A DNA stretch of 55,146 nucleotides from JALVIU01 sp964462295 (lineage in GTDB: Bacteria; Atribacterota; JALVIU01): positions 1 through 55,146 of the forward strand of contig CAYWXH010000006.1 of the NCBI GenBank assembly GCA_964462295.1. Direction: 5' to 3'. The notes beneath the pieces are model-generated. The model had not been told where the DNA came from. It saw nothing but the letters and a program-made list of their open reading frames with translations, and did no database searches. A program made the translations under genes and the position numbers. Shown here in pieces: positions 42,503 through 50,543 of this stretch; positions within the stretch are counted from its first letter, which is position 1, and each line of letters begins with the position of its first letter.

Positions 42503-43462
42503 TTAAAACAGATGGCATGCTACCATATGGTTATTCCCTACATCTTTTAAAGGAGGCTCGACTTCTTTGCATATAGGTTTTGCATATGGACATCTTGTAT
42601 GAAACCTGCATCCAGAGGGAGGATTTATAGGACTTGGTAAATCTCCTTCTAATATTACTTCTTTCTTTTTCGCCTTTGGGTTAGGTATCGGGATGGCAGA
42701 TAACAAGGCTAATGTATAGGGATGTTTAGGATTTTCAAAGAGTTCTTTTTTTTCTGCAATTTCCACTATTTTTCCAAGATACATAACAGCTATTCTATTG
42801 CTTATATGTTTAACTACAGAAAGATCGTGAGATATAAAGAGGATGGTAAGTCCAAATTCTTTCTGTAAGTCTTTTAATAAATTAATAATTTGGGCCTGAA
42901 TAGATACATCAAGGGCAGATACAGGTTCATCCGCTACTATGAATTCTGGGTTTGTGGCAAGGGCGCGTGCAATTCCTATCCTTTGTCTTTGACCCCCTGA
43001 GAATTCATGTGGGTACCTGTTCCTGTAATCTGGTGAGAGTCCTACCTTTTCCATGAGTTCTATTACTTTTTCTTCTATCTCTTTTCTGGTCCCCAGTCTA
43101 TGTACCTCCATAGGTTCTGCTATAGCATTTTTTACTGTCATCCTTGGGTCTAAGGAGCCAAAAGGATCTTGATATATTATCATCATTTTTCTTCTATATC
43201 TCATCATTTCTCTTCTTGAGAGTTTTGTAATATCTTTGCCCTCGAAAAGGATAGAACCAGATGTAGGGTCAAGAATGCGTAAGATTACCTTTCCCGTTGT
43301 AGTCTTTCCACACCCTGATTCCCCGACGAGACTTAGTGTTTCTTTTTTGTTGATACTAAAACTTATCCCATCAATTGCCTTTACTATCTCTTTCTTTCCC
43401 AAGGTAGATTCACCTGTTGTAAACCATTTTTTTAGGTCTTTTACTTCTAAGATATTTTCCAT
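42503..43462 (-). CDS. dppF: Oligopeptide/dipeptide ABC transporter ATP-binding protein (DppF/OppF type)
   Basis: 319-residue ATPase. Walker A is GESGCGKTT, the signature SGGQRQRIGIARAL and Walker B FIVADEPVSALD are intact. The oligopeptide-type C-terminus PSGCRFHTRCPYAKPICKEVEPP with a later Cys is the motif that can hold a 4Fe-4S cluster in some Dpp/Opp ATPases. It is the last gene of the dppABCDF operon, 3 bases after dppD. Confidence 0.95.
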   Translation of the reverse strand: MENILEVKDLKKWFTTGESTLGKKEIVKAIDGISFSINKKETLSLVGESGCGKTTTGKVILRILDPTSGSILFEGKDITKLSRREMMRYRRKMMIIYQDPFGSLDPRMTVKNAIAEPMEVHRLGTRKEIEEKVIELMEKVGLSPDYRNRYPHEFSGGQRQRIGIARALATNPEFIVADEPVSALDVSIQAQIINLLKDLQKEFGLTILFISHDLSVVKHISNRIAVMYLGKIVEIAEKKELFENPKHPYTLALLSAIPIPNPKAKKKEVILEGDLPSPINPPSGCRFHTRCPYAKPICKEVEPPLKDVGNNHMVACHLF

Positions 43463-43465
43463 TGA

Positions 43466-44440
43466 TTATCCCCTCTCTTTATATAAGTGACACCTTACCC
43501 AGTGGTTTTCTTTTACTTTTATTAATTTTGGAAGTTCTTTTTCACATATAGGTTTCTTATATTTACATCTTGGATGAAAAGGACATCCAGATGGTAGATG
43601 TGCAAGATTGGGAACAGTCCCCTCAATTGTCTCTAAATACTCTGCCTCTGCATCAAGTCTTGGGATAGCCCTACTTAAGCCGGAGGTATAGGGATGAAGA
43701 GGATTTTCAAAAAGTTCTATTACATCTGCATATTCCATTATATGACCTGCATACATTACAATTACATTATCTGCAGTTTCGGCAACAACTCCTAAGTCAT
43801 GTGTTATAAGAATAAGTGCTGTATTAAATTTTTTGGTAAGGTCCTTCATGAGTCGTAGAATTTGAGCTTGGATCGTAACATCAAGCGCTGTTGTAGGTTC
43901 ATCAGCTATTAGGAGATCAGGGTTACACGATAATGCCATTGCAATCATGACTCTTTGTCTCATGCCCCCTGACATCTCATGGGGATAGTTATCTATTCTC
44001 TTTTCCGGGTCGGGGATACCCACAATTTTCAAAAGTTCAATGGCCTTTTCTCTTGCACTTTTTTTATCCATCCCCTGGTGAAGGATGAGTGCTTCCATTA
44101 TCTCATGGCCTACTGTAAATACAGGGTCTAATGAAGTCATAGGCTCTTGAAAGATCATAGAAATTCTTTTGCCACGAATTTTTATCATATCTTTTTCTTG
44201 TAAACCAAGGAGATTTGTCCCATCAAAGATTATCTCTCCTCCTACTATTTTTCCTGGGGGATTGGGGACTAATCTCATTATAGATAGGGCAGTTACTGAC
44301 TTTCCTGACCCAGATTCTCCTACTATAGAGAGGGTCTCTCCCTTTTTTATACTAAAGCTTACATCATCTACCGCCTTTACTATGCCTTCATGCGTAAAGA
44401 AGTAGGTTTTTAAGTTTTTTACATTTAGAAGTTCTCCCAT
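43466..44440 (-). CDS. dppD: Oligopeptide/dipeptide ABC transporter ATP-binding protein (DppD/OppD type)
   Basis: 324-residue ATPase pairing with DppF. It has Walker A GESGSGKS, SGGMRQRVMIAMAL and LLIADEPTTALD. The C-terminal Cys-rich segment PSGCPFHPRCKYKKPICEKELP and a final WVRCHLY mirror those of DppF. It starts 1 base after the dppC stop. Confidence 0.95.
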   Translation of the reverse strand: MGELLNVKNLKTYFFTHEGIVKAVDDVSFSIKKGETLSIVGESGSGKSVTALSIMRLVPNPPGKIVGGEIIFDGTNLLGLQEKDMIKIRGKRISMIFQEPMTSLDPVFTVGHEIMEALILHQGMDKKSAREKAIELLKIVGIPDPEKRIDNYPHEMSGGMRQRVMIAMALSCNPDLLIADEPTTALDVTIQAQILRLMKDLTKKFNTALILITHDLGVVAETADNVIVMYAGHIMEYADVIELFENPLHPYTSGLSRAIPRLDAEAEYLETIEGTVPNLAHLPSGCPFHPRCKYKKPICEKELPKLIKVKENHWVRCHLYKERG

Positions 44441-44441
44441 T

Positions 44442-45305
44442 TTAATCTTTCAACCTCGGATCAAGTATGTCTCTGAGTCCATCACCTAAAAGATTTAGAC
44501 CCATTACAGAGAGTAAAATAGCAATCCCTGGAAATGTAGCAGCCCACCATGCCCCGCTTACTATGTATGAATAGCTTCGAGAAAGCATGGCCCCCCATTC
44601 TGGTGTGGGAGGTTGTGCACCTAATCCTAAAAATCCCAAAGCCGCACAGTCAAGTATTGCAGTTGCAAGCATAAGGGTTCCGTATACTATTACAGGGGCA
44701 ATGCTATTTGGTAATACATGCCTAAGTATTACCCTTAAGTGGCTGGAACCGATTGCCCTTTGGATTTCTATATATTCCATTTCTTTTATGTAAAGTACAG
44801 AACTTCTTATAATCCTTGCCATTTGGGGGGTGTACACTATACCAATTGCAACCATTGCCTTAAATAGTCCTTGTCCTATTACTGTAACTATTACTATGGC
44901 TAAAAGGAGTGCAGGGAATGCAAACATTATATCTACAAACCTCATAATTAAGGTATCTATCCAACCCCCAAAATATCCGGCAATTACACCAAAGGTGATG
45001 CCAAGCAACATAGCTATTCCAACGGCTATAAATCCTGATGCCAAACTTACTCGTGCACCATATAAAATTCTACTATATATACATCTACCAAGGCCGTCTG
45101 TGCCAAGTGGCATACCTGGTACCCCTTTATCACTCCAAAATCCAGGTTTTAATTTTATAGAGAGATTTGGAGGTGATGGAGTGGGGTTATTAGGTGCGAT
45201 TTTATCTGCAAAGATTGCACTCAAAACAAGTATAAGTACTATAACAAGACCTACTACTGCAGACTTATTTTTTAAAAATCTCTTTATAAGATAGTTTCCG
45301 TTCAT
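44442..45305 (-). CDS. dppC: Oligopeptide/dipeptide ABC transporter permease (DppC type)
   Basis: 287 residues with an N-terminal cytoplasmic start (YLIKRFLKNKSAVVGLVIVLIL), six membrane segments and the permease loop EMEYIEIQRAIGSSHLRVILRHVLPNSIAPVIV. DppC-type features include LGTDGLGRCIYSRILYGARVSL and the end LNLLGDGLRDILDPRLKD. It lies 6 bases after dppB. Confidence 0.95.
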   Translation of the reverse strand: MNGNYLIKRFLKNKSAVVGLVIVLILVLSAIFADKIAPNNPTPSPPNLSIKLKPGFWSDKGVPGMPLGTDGLGRCIYSRILYGARVSLASGFIAVGIAMLLGITFGVIAGYFGGWIDTLIMRFVDIMFAFPALLLAIVIVTVIGQGLFKAMVAIGIVYTPQMARIIRSSVLYIKEMEYIEIQRAIGSSHLRVILRHVLPNSIAPVIVYGTLMLATAILDCAALGFLGLGAQPPTPEWGAMLSRSYSYIVSGAWWAATFPGIAILLSVMGLNLLGDGLRDILDPRLKD

Positions 45306-45311
45306 TTTCCT

Positions 45312-46316
45312 CTACCTATACCTTATTCTTGGATCTATATAGATATATAAAATGTCTGTAAGAAGATTTACAATCACAAATAAAAATGCAAAAAATAGTA
45401 CACACCCTTGAACAGCGGGGTAATCTCTCATTTTTACCGCATTTATTATGTACCTTCCGATACCAGGCCATGAAAATACCGTTTCTGTAAGGATGGCGCC
45501 TGCGAGCAAAAGGCCGAAATTAAGCCCTATTACTGTAACGACAGGAATGAGGGCATTCCTTACAGCATGCTTATAGATTACCAATCTTTCGGGAAGTCCT
45601 TTTGCCCGTTCTGTCCTTATAAAATCTTGCCTTAAGACTTCAAGCATTGAAGAGCGTGTAACCCTTGCAATTGTAGCCATTGGAATTGTCCCTAAGGCAA
45701 CAGAGGGAAGAATGAGGTGGCGAAGAGTGCTAAGAAGGGCCTCCATATTTCCTGTTATAATACTATCTATTATATAAAACCCTGTAATTCTTTTTATGGA
45801 GACCATCATGGATATTCTTCCACCAATAGGGAGCCATCTAAGATATACACCAAATATCATCATAAGCATAATGCCAAGCCAGAATATAGGCATAGAAACC
45901 CCAAATATGGCTATACCCATAACAGTATAGTCCAAAAGAGAATATTGTTTGGATGCTGATATTATACCTGCAAAAACTCCTACCGCTACAGCAAATAACA
46001 TAGCAACAAGTGTAAGCTCGAAGGTATTTGGGAATCTATCAAAAATTTCTTTTGTAACAGATTCGTGAGATACTATGGATTTACCAAGATCCCCCTTTAG
46101 TGCATCCTTTAACCAGATAAAGTATTGAACATATAATGGCTTATCAAGTCCATACTTTTCCCTTATTTTTTGGATTGTCTCCTCTGATGCATGTTCTCCT
46201 GCAATAGTGCGAGCAGGATCTCCTGGGGTGAGATGAATAAGGGAAAAAACTATAATTGAAGTACCAAGAAGTACCGGTATAAGCATTAATAGTCGTTTTG
46301 TAATATACCACTTCAT
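45312..46316 (-). CDS. dppB: Oligopeptide/dipeptide ABC transporter permease (DppB type)
   Basis: 334 residues, six membrane segments. DppB features are RLLMLIPVLLGTSIIVFSLIHLTPGDPA, the loop FIRTERAKGLPERLVIYKHAVRNALIPVVTVIGLNFGLLLAGAILTETVFSWPGIG and the end LTDILYIYIDPRIRY. It is separated from dppA by a strong hairpin, and its probable ribosome site (AAAGGGG) lies in the arm of an alternative hairpin. Confidence 0.95.
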   Translation of the reverse strand: MKWYITKRLLMLIPVLLGTSIIVFSLIHLTPGDPARTIAGEHASEETIQKIREKYGLDKPLYVQYFIWLKDALKGDLGKSIVSHESVTKEIFDRFPNTFELTLVAMLFAVAVGVFAGIISASKQYSLLDYTVMGIAIFGVSMPIFWLGIMLMMIFGVYLRWLPIGGRISMMVSIKRITGFYIIDSIITGNMEALLSTLRHLILPSVALGTIPMATIARVTRSSMLEVLRQDFIRTERAKGLPERLVIYKHAVRNALIPVVTVIGLNFGLLLAGAILTETVFSWPGIGRYIINAVKMRDYPAVQGCVLFFAFLFVIVNLLTDILYIYIDPRIRYR

Positions 46317-46341
46317 TTTTGTATATACCCCTTTTCTTTCA

Positions 46342-46376
46342 AAAAGAAAGGGGTACCTAAGGTACCCCTTTCTTTT
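46342..46376 (-). terminator. Terminator-like hairpin between dppA and dppB
   Basis: A perfect 16-bp stem (46342-46357 with 46361-46376) has a 3-base loop and A/T-rich stem ends, 11 bases after the dppA stop. A third, similar arm (46326-46340, CCCCTTTTCTTT) can pair with part of the 46342-46355 arm, giving a mutually exclusive structure next to the dppB ribosome site. Confidence 0.88.
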
Positions 46377-46386
46377 ACTGGTATTT

Positions 46387-48027
46387 TTACTTTATATCAA
46401 CAGGGTAAAAGAACTTTCTACTTGTAGGCGAAAGTACAAACCCTTCTACATTCTTTCTAAATACTATATTTTGATTTGCATGTGCAATGTATACCCATGG
46501 TGCATCTTCATGTATCATTACTTGTGCCTCTTTGTAATATTTAGCCCTTTCATCTGGATTATAGGTTTCAAGTGCTTTATCGAAGAGTTCTTGTACTTCC
46601 CATCTACGATAGAATGCAATATTCCCTGCAGAACCTATAGATGCAGAGTTTGGCCCATAAAGTACATTCATAAAGTTATCAGGGTCTCCGTTATCTCCTG
46701 TCCATCCTAAAAGTGCCATCTGGTGTTTTCCTGCTTCTGTTTCGTCAAGATAGGTGCCCCAGTCAATCTGATAAAGTTTTACCTTTATACCTACAGCACC
46801 AAGATATCCCTGGATTGCCTCTGCGATTTTTGGAGGATCAAACATGTATGGACGAGATACAGGCATTACATAGAGTGTTACCTCAAAACCATTTGGATAG
46901 CCTGCCTCTGCAAGGAGCTTCTTTGCCTTTTCAGGGTTGTATTCGTAATCTTTTATAGCATCATTGTAACCTAACATAAATGGGGGCATACCATTTTTAG
47001 CAACAATTGCTGTACCCATATATATGTTCTTTACTATGGATTTTTTGTCTATTGCATAGTTTATTGCCTGTCTTACCTTTTTCTTTGTAAGGGGTTCGTA
47101 GTATCCAGGGGTCTTCACCCATGGTTCGTCTTCATCTTTTCTTCCGTTTTTATTTTTATCCACATAGCCATAACCTGTATTCATTGCCATATAGCCTACA
47201 TTCATTCCTGGCTGTGTTAGAAGTTTTAAGTTTGGATTCTTTTTTATTCTTTCGAAATCTGCAGGGTTTGGATATTCTATTCCCTGAACCTGTCCAGTTT
47301 CGAGTGCCATGAGTCTTGCAGATGGATCAGGAATGACTTTAAATATAAGTTTATCTAATTTAGGTCTGCCTCTCCAATAATTATCATTTGCAACTAATGT
47401 AATATGATCATCTTTTACCCACTCTACAAACTTAAATGGCCCTGTACCTACGGGATGCTTAAAGGCATCTTCTTTATATTTTTTAGCATTTGTAGGACTT
47501 ACTATAGCTACTGTAAACATAGCCATACTTGTCATAATAGATGCATTTCTTCTCTTTAATACAACTTTTACAGTATAGTCATCAATTTTTTGAACCTCTT
47601 TGATATCACTGAACATATAACCCCAGTATGCCCATTCCCCATACTTGTGAAACGGATGATTGGGATCATACTGTCTTGCAAGAGAAAATACTACAGCATC
47701 TGCATTAAAGTCTGTACCATCGTGAAATTTTACACCCTTTCTAAGGTGGAAAACAATCTCTTTCCCATCAGAAGAGACTTCCCAAGAGGTAGCAAGACAT
47801 GGCTGGATTTCTGTGGTACCAGGCTTGTACTCTACAAGGCTTTCAAAGATATTATCCATTCTTTGGATAGATTCTCCATCTGTTACATCCCCTGGATCAA
47901 GCCTTACAGCATCGCCACTACTTCCAAATACAAGTACTTTTTGTCTTGCAAATGCATTACCAAAACTAAACAAAAATAAAACCATTGAAAAAACTAAGAT
48001 AGAAATTAGTAAGGTTTTAGTTTTCAT
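46387..48027 (-). CDS. dppA: Oligopeptide/dipeptide ABC transporter substrate-binding protein
   Basis: 546-residue family 5 binding protein. The signal peptide ends near GNAFARQK without a lipobox. The family signature lies around LATSWEVSSDGKEIVFHLRKGVKFHDGTDFNADAVVFSL. VGTGPFKFVEWVKDDHITLVAN and VRQAINYAIDKKSIV follow. An insertion between MNTGYG and the VRQAINYAI helix carries an EF-hand-like loop DKNKNGRKDEDE (290-301). AGGGAGGG precedes the ATG. It heads the operon and has its own strong promoter. Confidence 0.95.
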   Translation of the reverse strand: MKTKTLLISILVFSMVLFLFSFGNAFARQKVLVFGSSGDAVRLDPGDVTDGESIQRMDNIFESLVEYKPGTTEIQPCLATSWEVSSDGKEIVFHLRKGVKFHDGTDFNADAVVFSLARQYDPNHPFHKYGEWAYWGYMFSDIKEVQKIDDYTVKVVLKRRNASIMTSMAMFTVAIVSPTNAKKYKEDAFKHPVGTGPFKFVEWVKDDHITLVANDNYWRGRPKLDKLIFKVIPDPSARLMALETGQVQGIEYPNPADFERIKKNPNLKLLTQPGMNVGYMAMNTGYGYVDKNKNGRKDEDEPWVKTPGYYEPLTKKKVRQAINYAIDKKSIVKNIYMGTAIVAKNGMPPFMLGYNDAIKDYEYNPEKAKKLLAEAGYPNGFEVTLYVMPVSRPYMFDPPKIAEAIQGYLGAVGIKVKLYQIDWGTYLDETEAGKHQMALLGWTGDNGDPDNFMNVLYGPNSASIGSAGNIAFYRRWEVQELFDKALETYNPDERAKYYKEAQVMIHEDAPWVYIAHANQNIVFRKNVEGFVLSPTSRKFFYPVDIK

Positions 48028-48059
48028 AAATACCCTCCCTTTGTAAAATATTTGTCATT

Positions 48060-48089
48060 ATTATAGTCCTATTTTTGTACATTTGTCAA
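48060..48089 (-). promoter_or_regulatory. dppA operon promoter
   Basis: On the minus strand TTGACA (48089-48084) and TATAAT (48065-48060) are consensus hexamers with an 18-base spacer, 32 bases before the dppA ATG. It is back to back with the patatin promoter. Confidence 0.85.
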
Positions 48090-48107
48090 ATTGAACTTAA
48101 GAAATCA

Positions 48108-48116
48108 TGTTATAAT
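48108..48116 (+). promoter_or_regulatory. Extended -10 promoter of the patatin gene
   Basis: TGTTATAAT (48108-48116) is an extended -10 element, 31 bases before the patatin ATG. The best -35 (TTGAAC, 48091-48096) is only 14 bases upstream, so recognition may rest on the extended -10. Confidence 0.55.
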
Positions 48117-48147
48117 TTTAATAAAAAAATATGAAAGGGGAAAATCT

Positions 48148-49140
48148 ATGGGAGAGTTAAGTATTACCAAAGAGGATTTTTTTGATAAGATTTCAAAGTT
48201 TAAAAAAGCTGGTAAAAAAATCGGACTTGCCCTTGGTAGTGGAGGGGCCAGAGGTATAGCTCATATAGGGGTTTTAGAAGTTCTTGAAGAATATGGAATC
48301 CCCATAGATGCCATAGCGGGAACAAGTATTGGTGCAGTAGTAGGGGCTCTCTATGCAGTAGGTATTCCTTTGAAGCAATTAAAGGATTTTTCTCTTTCTC
48401 TTAATCGAAAAAAAACCATGGCCCTTTTTGACCCTACTTTAAATTTTAGTGGTATGTTTTCTGGAAAAAGGATTATTACACTTTTAAAGGAACTTGGCCT
48501 TGAGGGAGTTACCTTTTCTGATCTTAAGATTCCTTTCTCTGCTGTAGCTACAGATATGTATAGTGGGAAAAAAGTAATAATAAATAGAGGTTCTGTGGTT
48601 ATGGCAGTAAGGGCAAGTTCTTCTATCCCCATGGTTTTTGCCCCTGTTATATATAAAAATTATTATCTTGTAGATGGTGGAGTAATAGACCCTGTTCCGG
48701 TAGATGTTGTAAAAAATATGGGCGCAGATATAGTAATTGCAGTGAGACTCTCTGACTATATGGATGATAAAATTGTAGAAATTGAAATTGAGGAAATAGA
48801 AGAAGAGAGAGAAAGTTTATTGGAAAAGATTAAAAGAATAGAGAGATTAAGAGAGGGTAAAATAGACCTTAGAATTCCTATTAACCGTAGGAAGGATAAG
48901 CCTATGAGATTTACAGATATTGTAGCTATTTCATCTGATATAATGGGACGTATTGTTGAAGAGAAATGTATAGAGGATGCGGATGTAATTATTTCTCCAT
49001 ATAAAAATGATTTACATGATAAAAGAATAAAAACTTTTGAGTTTTTTAGGGCAAAAGAGGCTGTTCAGAAGGGAAAAAATGCAACACTAGATAAACTAAA
49101 AGTTTTTTATGAAAAGATAAATAAAATTTTATTCGTATAG
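48148..49140 (+). CDS. Patatin-like phospholipase (RssA/YchK type)
   Basis: 330-residue lipid acyl hydrolase. Oxyanion-hole GSGGARGIAHIGVLE is followed by nucleophile Ser60 in GTSIGA and Asp176 in DGGVIDPVPV, a complete Ser-Asp dyad. The C-terminal 130 residues are charged and helical. ATG 48148 is preceded by AAAGGGG at 7 bases; an upstream in-frame TTG at 48091 is the -35 region. Likely cytoplasmic or membrane-associated, since no signal peptide is seen. Confidence 0.92.
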   Translation: MGELSITKEDFFDKISKFKKAGKKIGLALGSGGARGIAHIGVLEVLEEYGIPIDAIAGTSIGAVVGALYAVGIPLKQLKDFSLSLNRKKTMALFDPTLNFSGMFSGKRIITLLKELGLEGVTFSDLKIPFSAVATDMYSGKKVIINRGSVVMAVRASSSIPMVFAPVIYKNYYLVDGGVIDPVPVDVVKNMGADIVIAVRLSDYMDDKIVEIEIEEIEEERESLLEKIKRIERLREGKIDLRIPINRRKDKPMRFTDIVAISSDIMGRIVEEKCIEDADVIISPYKNDLHDKRIKTFEFFRAKEAVQKGKNATLDKLKVFYEKINKILFV

Positions 49141-49152
49141 AGAGAAAAAACT

Positions 49153-49181
49153 TTGACACCTGAATGAAAATGTTATATAAT
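49153..49181 (+). promoter_or_regulatory. Consensus sigma-70 promoter of the deaminase-BMP operon
   Basis: TTGACA (49153-49158) and TATAAT (49176-49181) match consensus exactly with a 17-base spacer. Confidence 0.9.
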
Positions 49182-49182
49182 A

Positions 49183-49213
49183 TTATAGAACTGATAATTA
49201 TAATATTCTATAA
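49183..49213. promoter_or_regulatory. Inverted repeat at the deaminase transcription start
   Basis: TTATAGAA (49183-49190) and TTCTATAA (49206-49213) are exact inverted arms 15 bases apart, spanning the predicted +1 (near 49188). This may be an operator or a leader hairpin. It does not resemble a purine or PreQ1 riboswitch. Confidence 0.5.
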
Positions 49214-49227
49214 AAAGGAGGATTATT

Positions 49228-50493
49228 ATGGATTTACTTATAAAAAATGCAAAACTCTATAATAGGAGTGAACTTGTTGATATTGCTTGTGATAAGGGCA
49301 AGATTATAGAGGTAGCCCCTGGGATAAAAGGAGATTTTGTCAAAGTTATAGATGCCAATGGACGTTTTGTCTCCCCCTCTTTTATCGATCCTCATATCCA
49401 TCTTGATAAGGTTTTAGTAGTTGATACAGTAAGGCCTAATGTCTCTGGTACTTTACAAGAGGCTATAGAGATTCTTTGGGAAAAGAAAAGAAATTATACT
49501 ATAGAAGATATAGTGGAGAGGGCAGGTAAGGTTATAGAGTGGGAAATTGCAAATGGGGTGACCCATATTAGAACGCATGTAGATGTAGATACCATAGGAG
49601 GGTTAAAGCCTTTAGAGGGGCTACTTGCGACTCGTGAAAAATACAAAGACTTGGTAGACCTTCAGATTGTGGCATTTCCTCAAGAAGGAATAGTGCAGGA
49701 TCCAGGTACAGAGAAATTACTCTATGAGGCAATGGAGATGGGTGCGGATGTAGTAGGTGGTATGCCTCACAATGAGATGACAGAGGATGATTCTAAAAGA
49801 CATATAGAAATCCTTTTTGAAATTGCTAAAAAATTTGATGCACCTATTGATTCTCATACAGACGAAAATGATGACCCATATTCTCGTACATTAGAGTATC
49901 TTGCTGCAAAGACTATAAAGGAAGGATATGAGGGTAGAGTTACAGCAGACCATACCTGCGCACTTTCATCTTACAATGATGTACATGCAGCAAAGGTTAT
50001 TTCTCTTGTAAAGAAGGCAGATATTACAATGGAATCCAACCCTGTTACAAATATCGTGCTTGAAGGTCGTTTTGATACATACCCAAAAAGACGTGGGCTT
50101 ACAAGGATAAAGGAACTTTTAGAGGCAGGTGTGAATGTAACATTTGGACAGGACTGTATTAAAGATACTTTCTATCCATTTGGTAAGGGTGATATATTAG
50201 AAGTTGCAAATATTTTTGCTCATGTAGCACAACTTACTCTGCCTCAAGAAATAGATGCGATATACCATATGATGACAGAAGGTGCAGCAAAACAGTTGGG
50301 GATTTTGGACAGATACGGTATAGAAAAGGGAAAAGATGCAAATATTGTCATTCTTGATGCCCCTTCTTTTTACGAGGCATTAAGGGTAGGGGCAGGAAGA
50401 ATAACTATAAGGAAGGGAAAGGTAGTTGCTGAAAATATATATAAAAAGGTTTTAAAAATAGGAAATGAAGAGAAAGAACTTAGCCATTTTTAG
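49228..50493 (+). CDS. CodA-like cytosine deaminase / amidohydrolase
   Basis: 421-residue metal-dependent amidohydrolase close to E. coli CodA. Metal and catalytic residues are present: His56 and His58 (PHIHLD), His210 and Glu213 (SHTDENDD), His242 (DHTCALSSYN) and Asp309. Gln152 (AFPQEG) and GRFDTYPKRRG also match. The substrate loop reads GQDCIKD where CodA has GHDDVFD, so the residue after the metal Asp is Cys310, not Asp. Cytosine is the first guess; isocytosine or another pyrimidine or triazine is possible. The operon with a nucleoside-type importer supports a nucleobase salvage role. Confidence 0.85.
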   Translation: MDLLIKNAKLYNRSELVDIACDKGKIIEVAPGIKGDFVKVIDANGRFVSPSFIDPHIHLDKVLVVDTVRPNVSGTLQEAIEILWEKKRNYTIEDIVERAGKVIEWEIANGVTHIRTHVDVDTIGGLKPLEGLLATREKYKDLVDLQIVAFPQEGIVQDPGTEKLLYEAMEMGADVVGGMPHNEMTEDDSKRHIEILFEIAKKFDAPIDSHTDENDDPYSRTLEYLAAKTIKEGYEGRVTADHTCALSSYNDVHAAKVISLVKKADITMESNPVTNIVLEGRFDTYPKRRGLTRIKELLEAGVNVTFGQDCIKDTFYPFGKGDILEVANIFAHVAQLTLPQEIDAIYHMMTEGAAKQLGILDRYGIEKGKDANIVILDAPSFYEALRVGAGRITIRKGKVVAENIYKKVLKIGNEEKELSHF

Positions 50494-50543
50494 AGATTTA
50501 AAGGGTAGATCCCTTAAAAACAAAAAAGAAAGGAGGTTTTAGT

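Noticed and set aside
42518..42535. ACCATATGGT palindrome at the end of dppF
   Set aside because: Ten bases, inside coding sequence, likely by chance.
49183..49227. Purine or other riboswitch ahead of the deaminase
   Set aside because: The leader is about 40 bases, AT-only in character and has no conserved riboswitch core.
50490..50520. AAGGG-TAGAT-CCCTT hairpin after the deaminase gene
   Set aside because: Only five pairs before a mismatch, with an A-rich and not T-rich 3' side; too weak to call a terminator.
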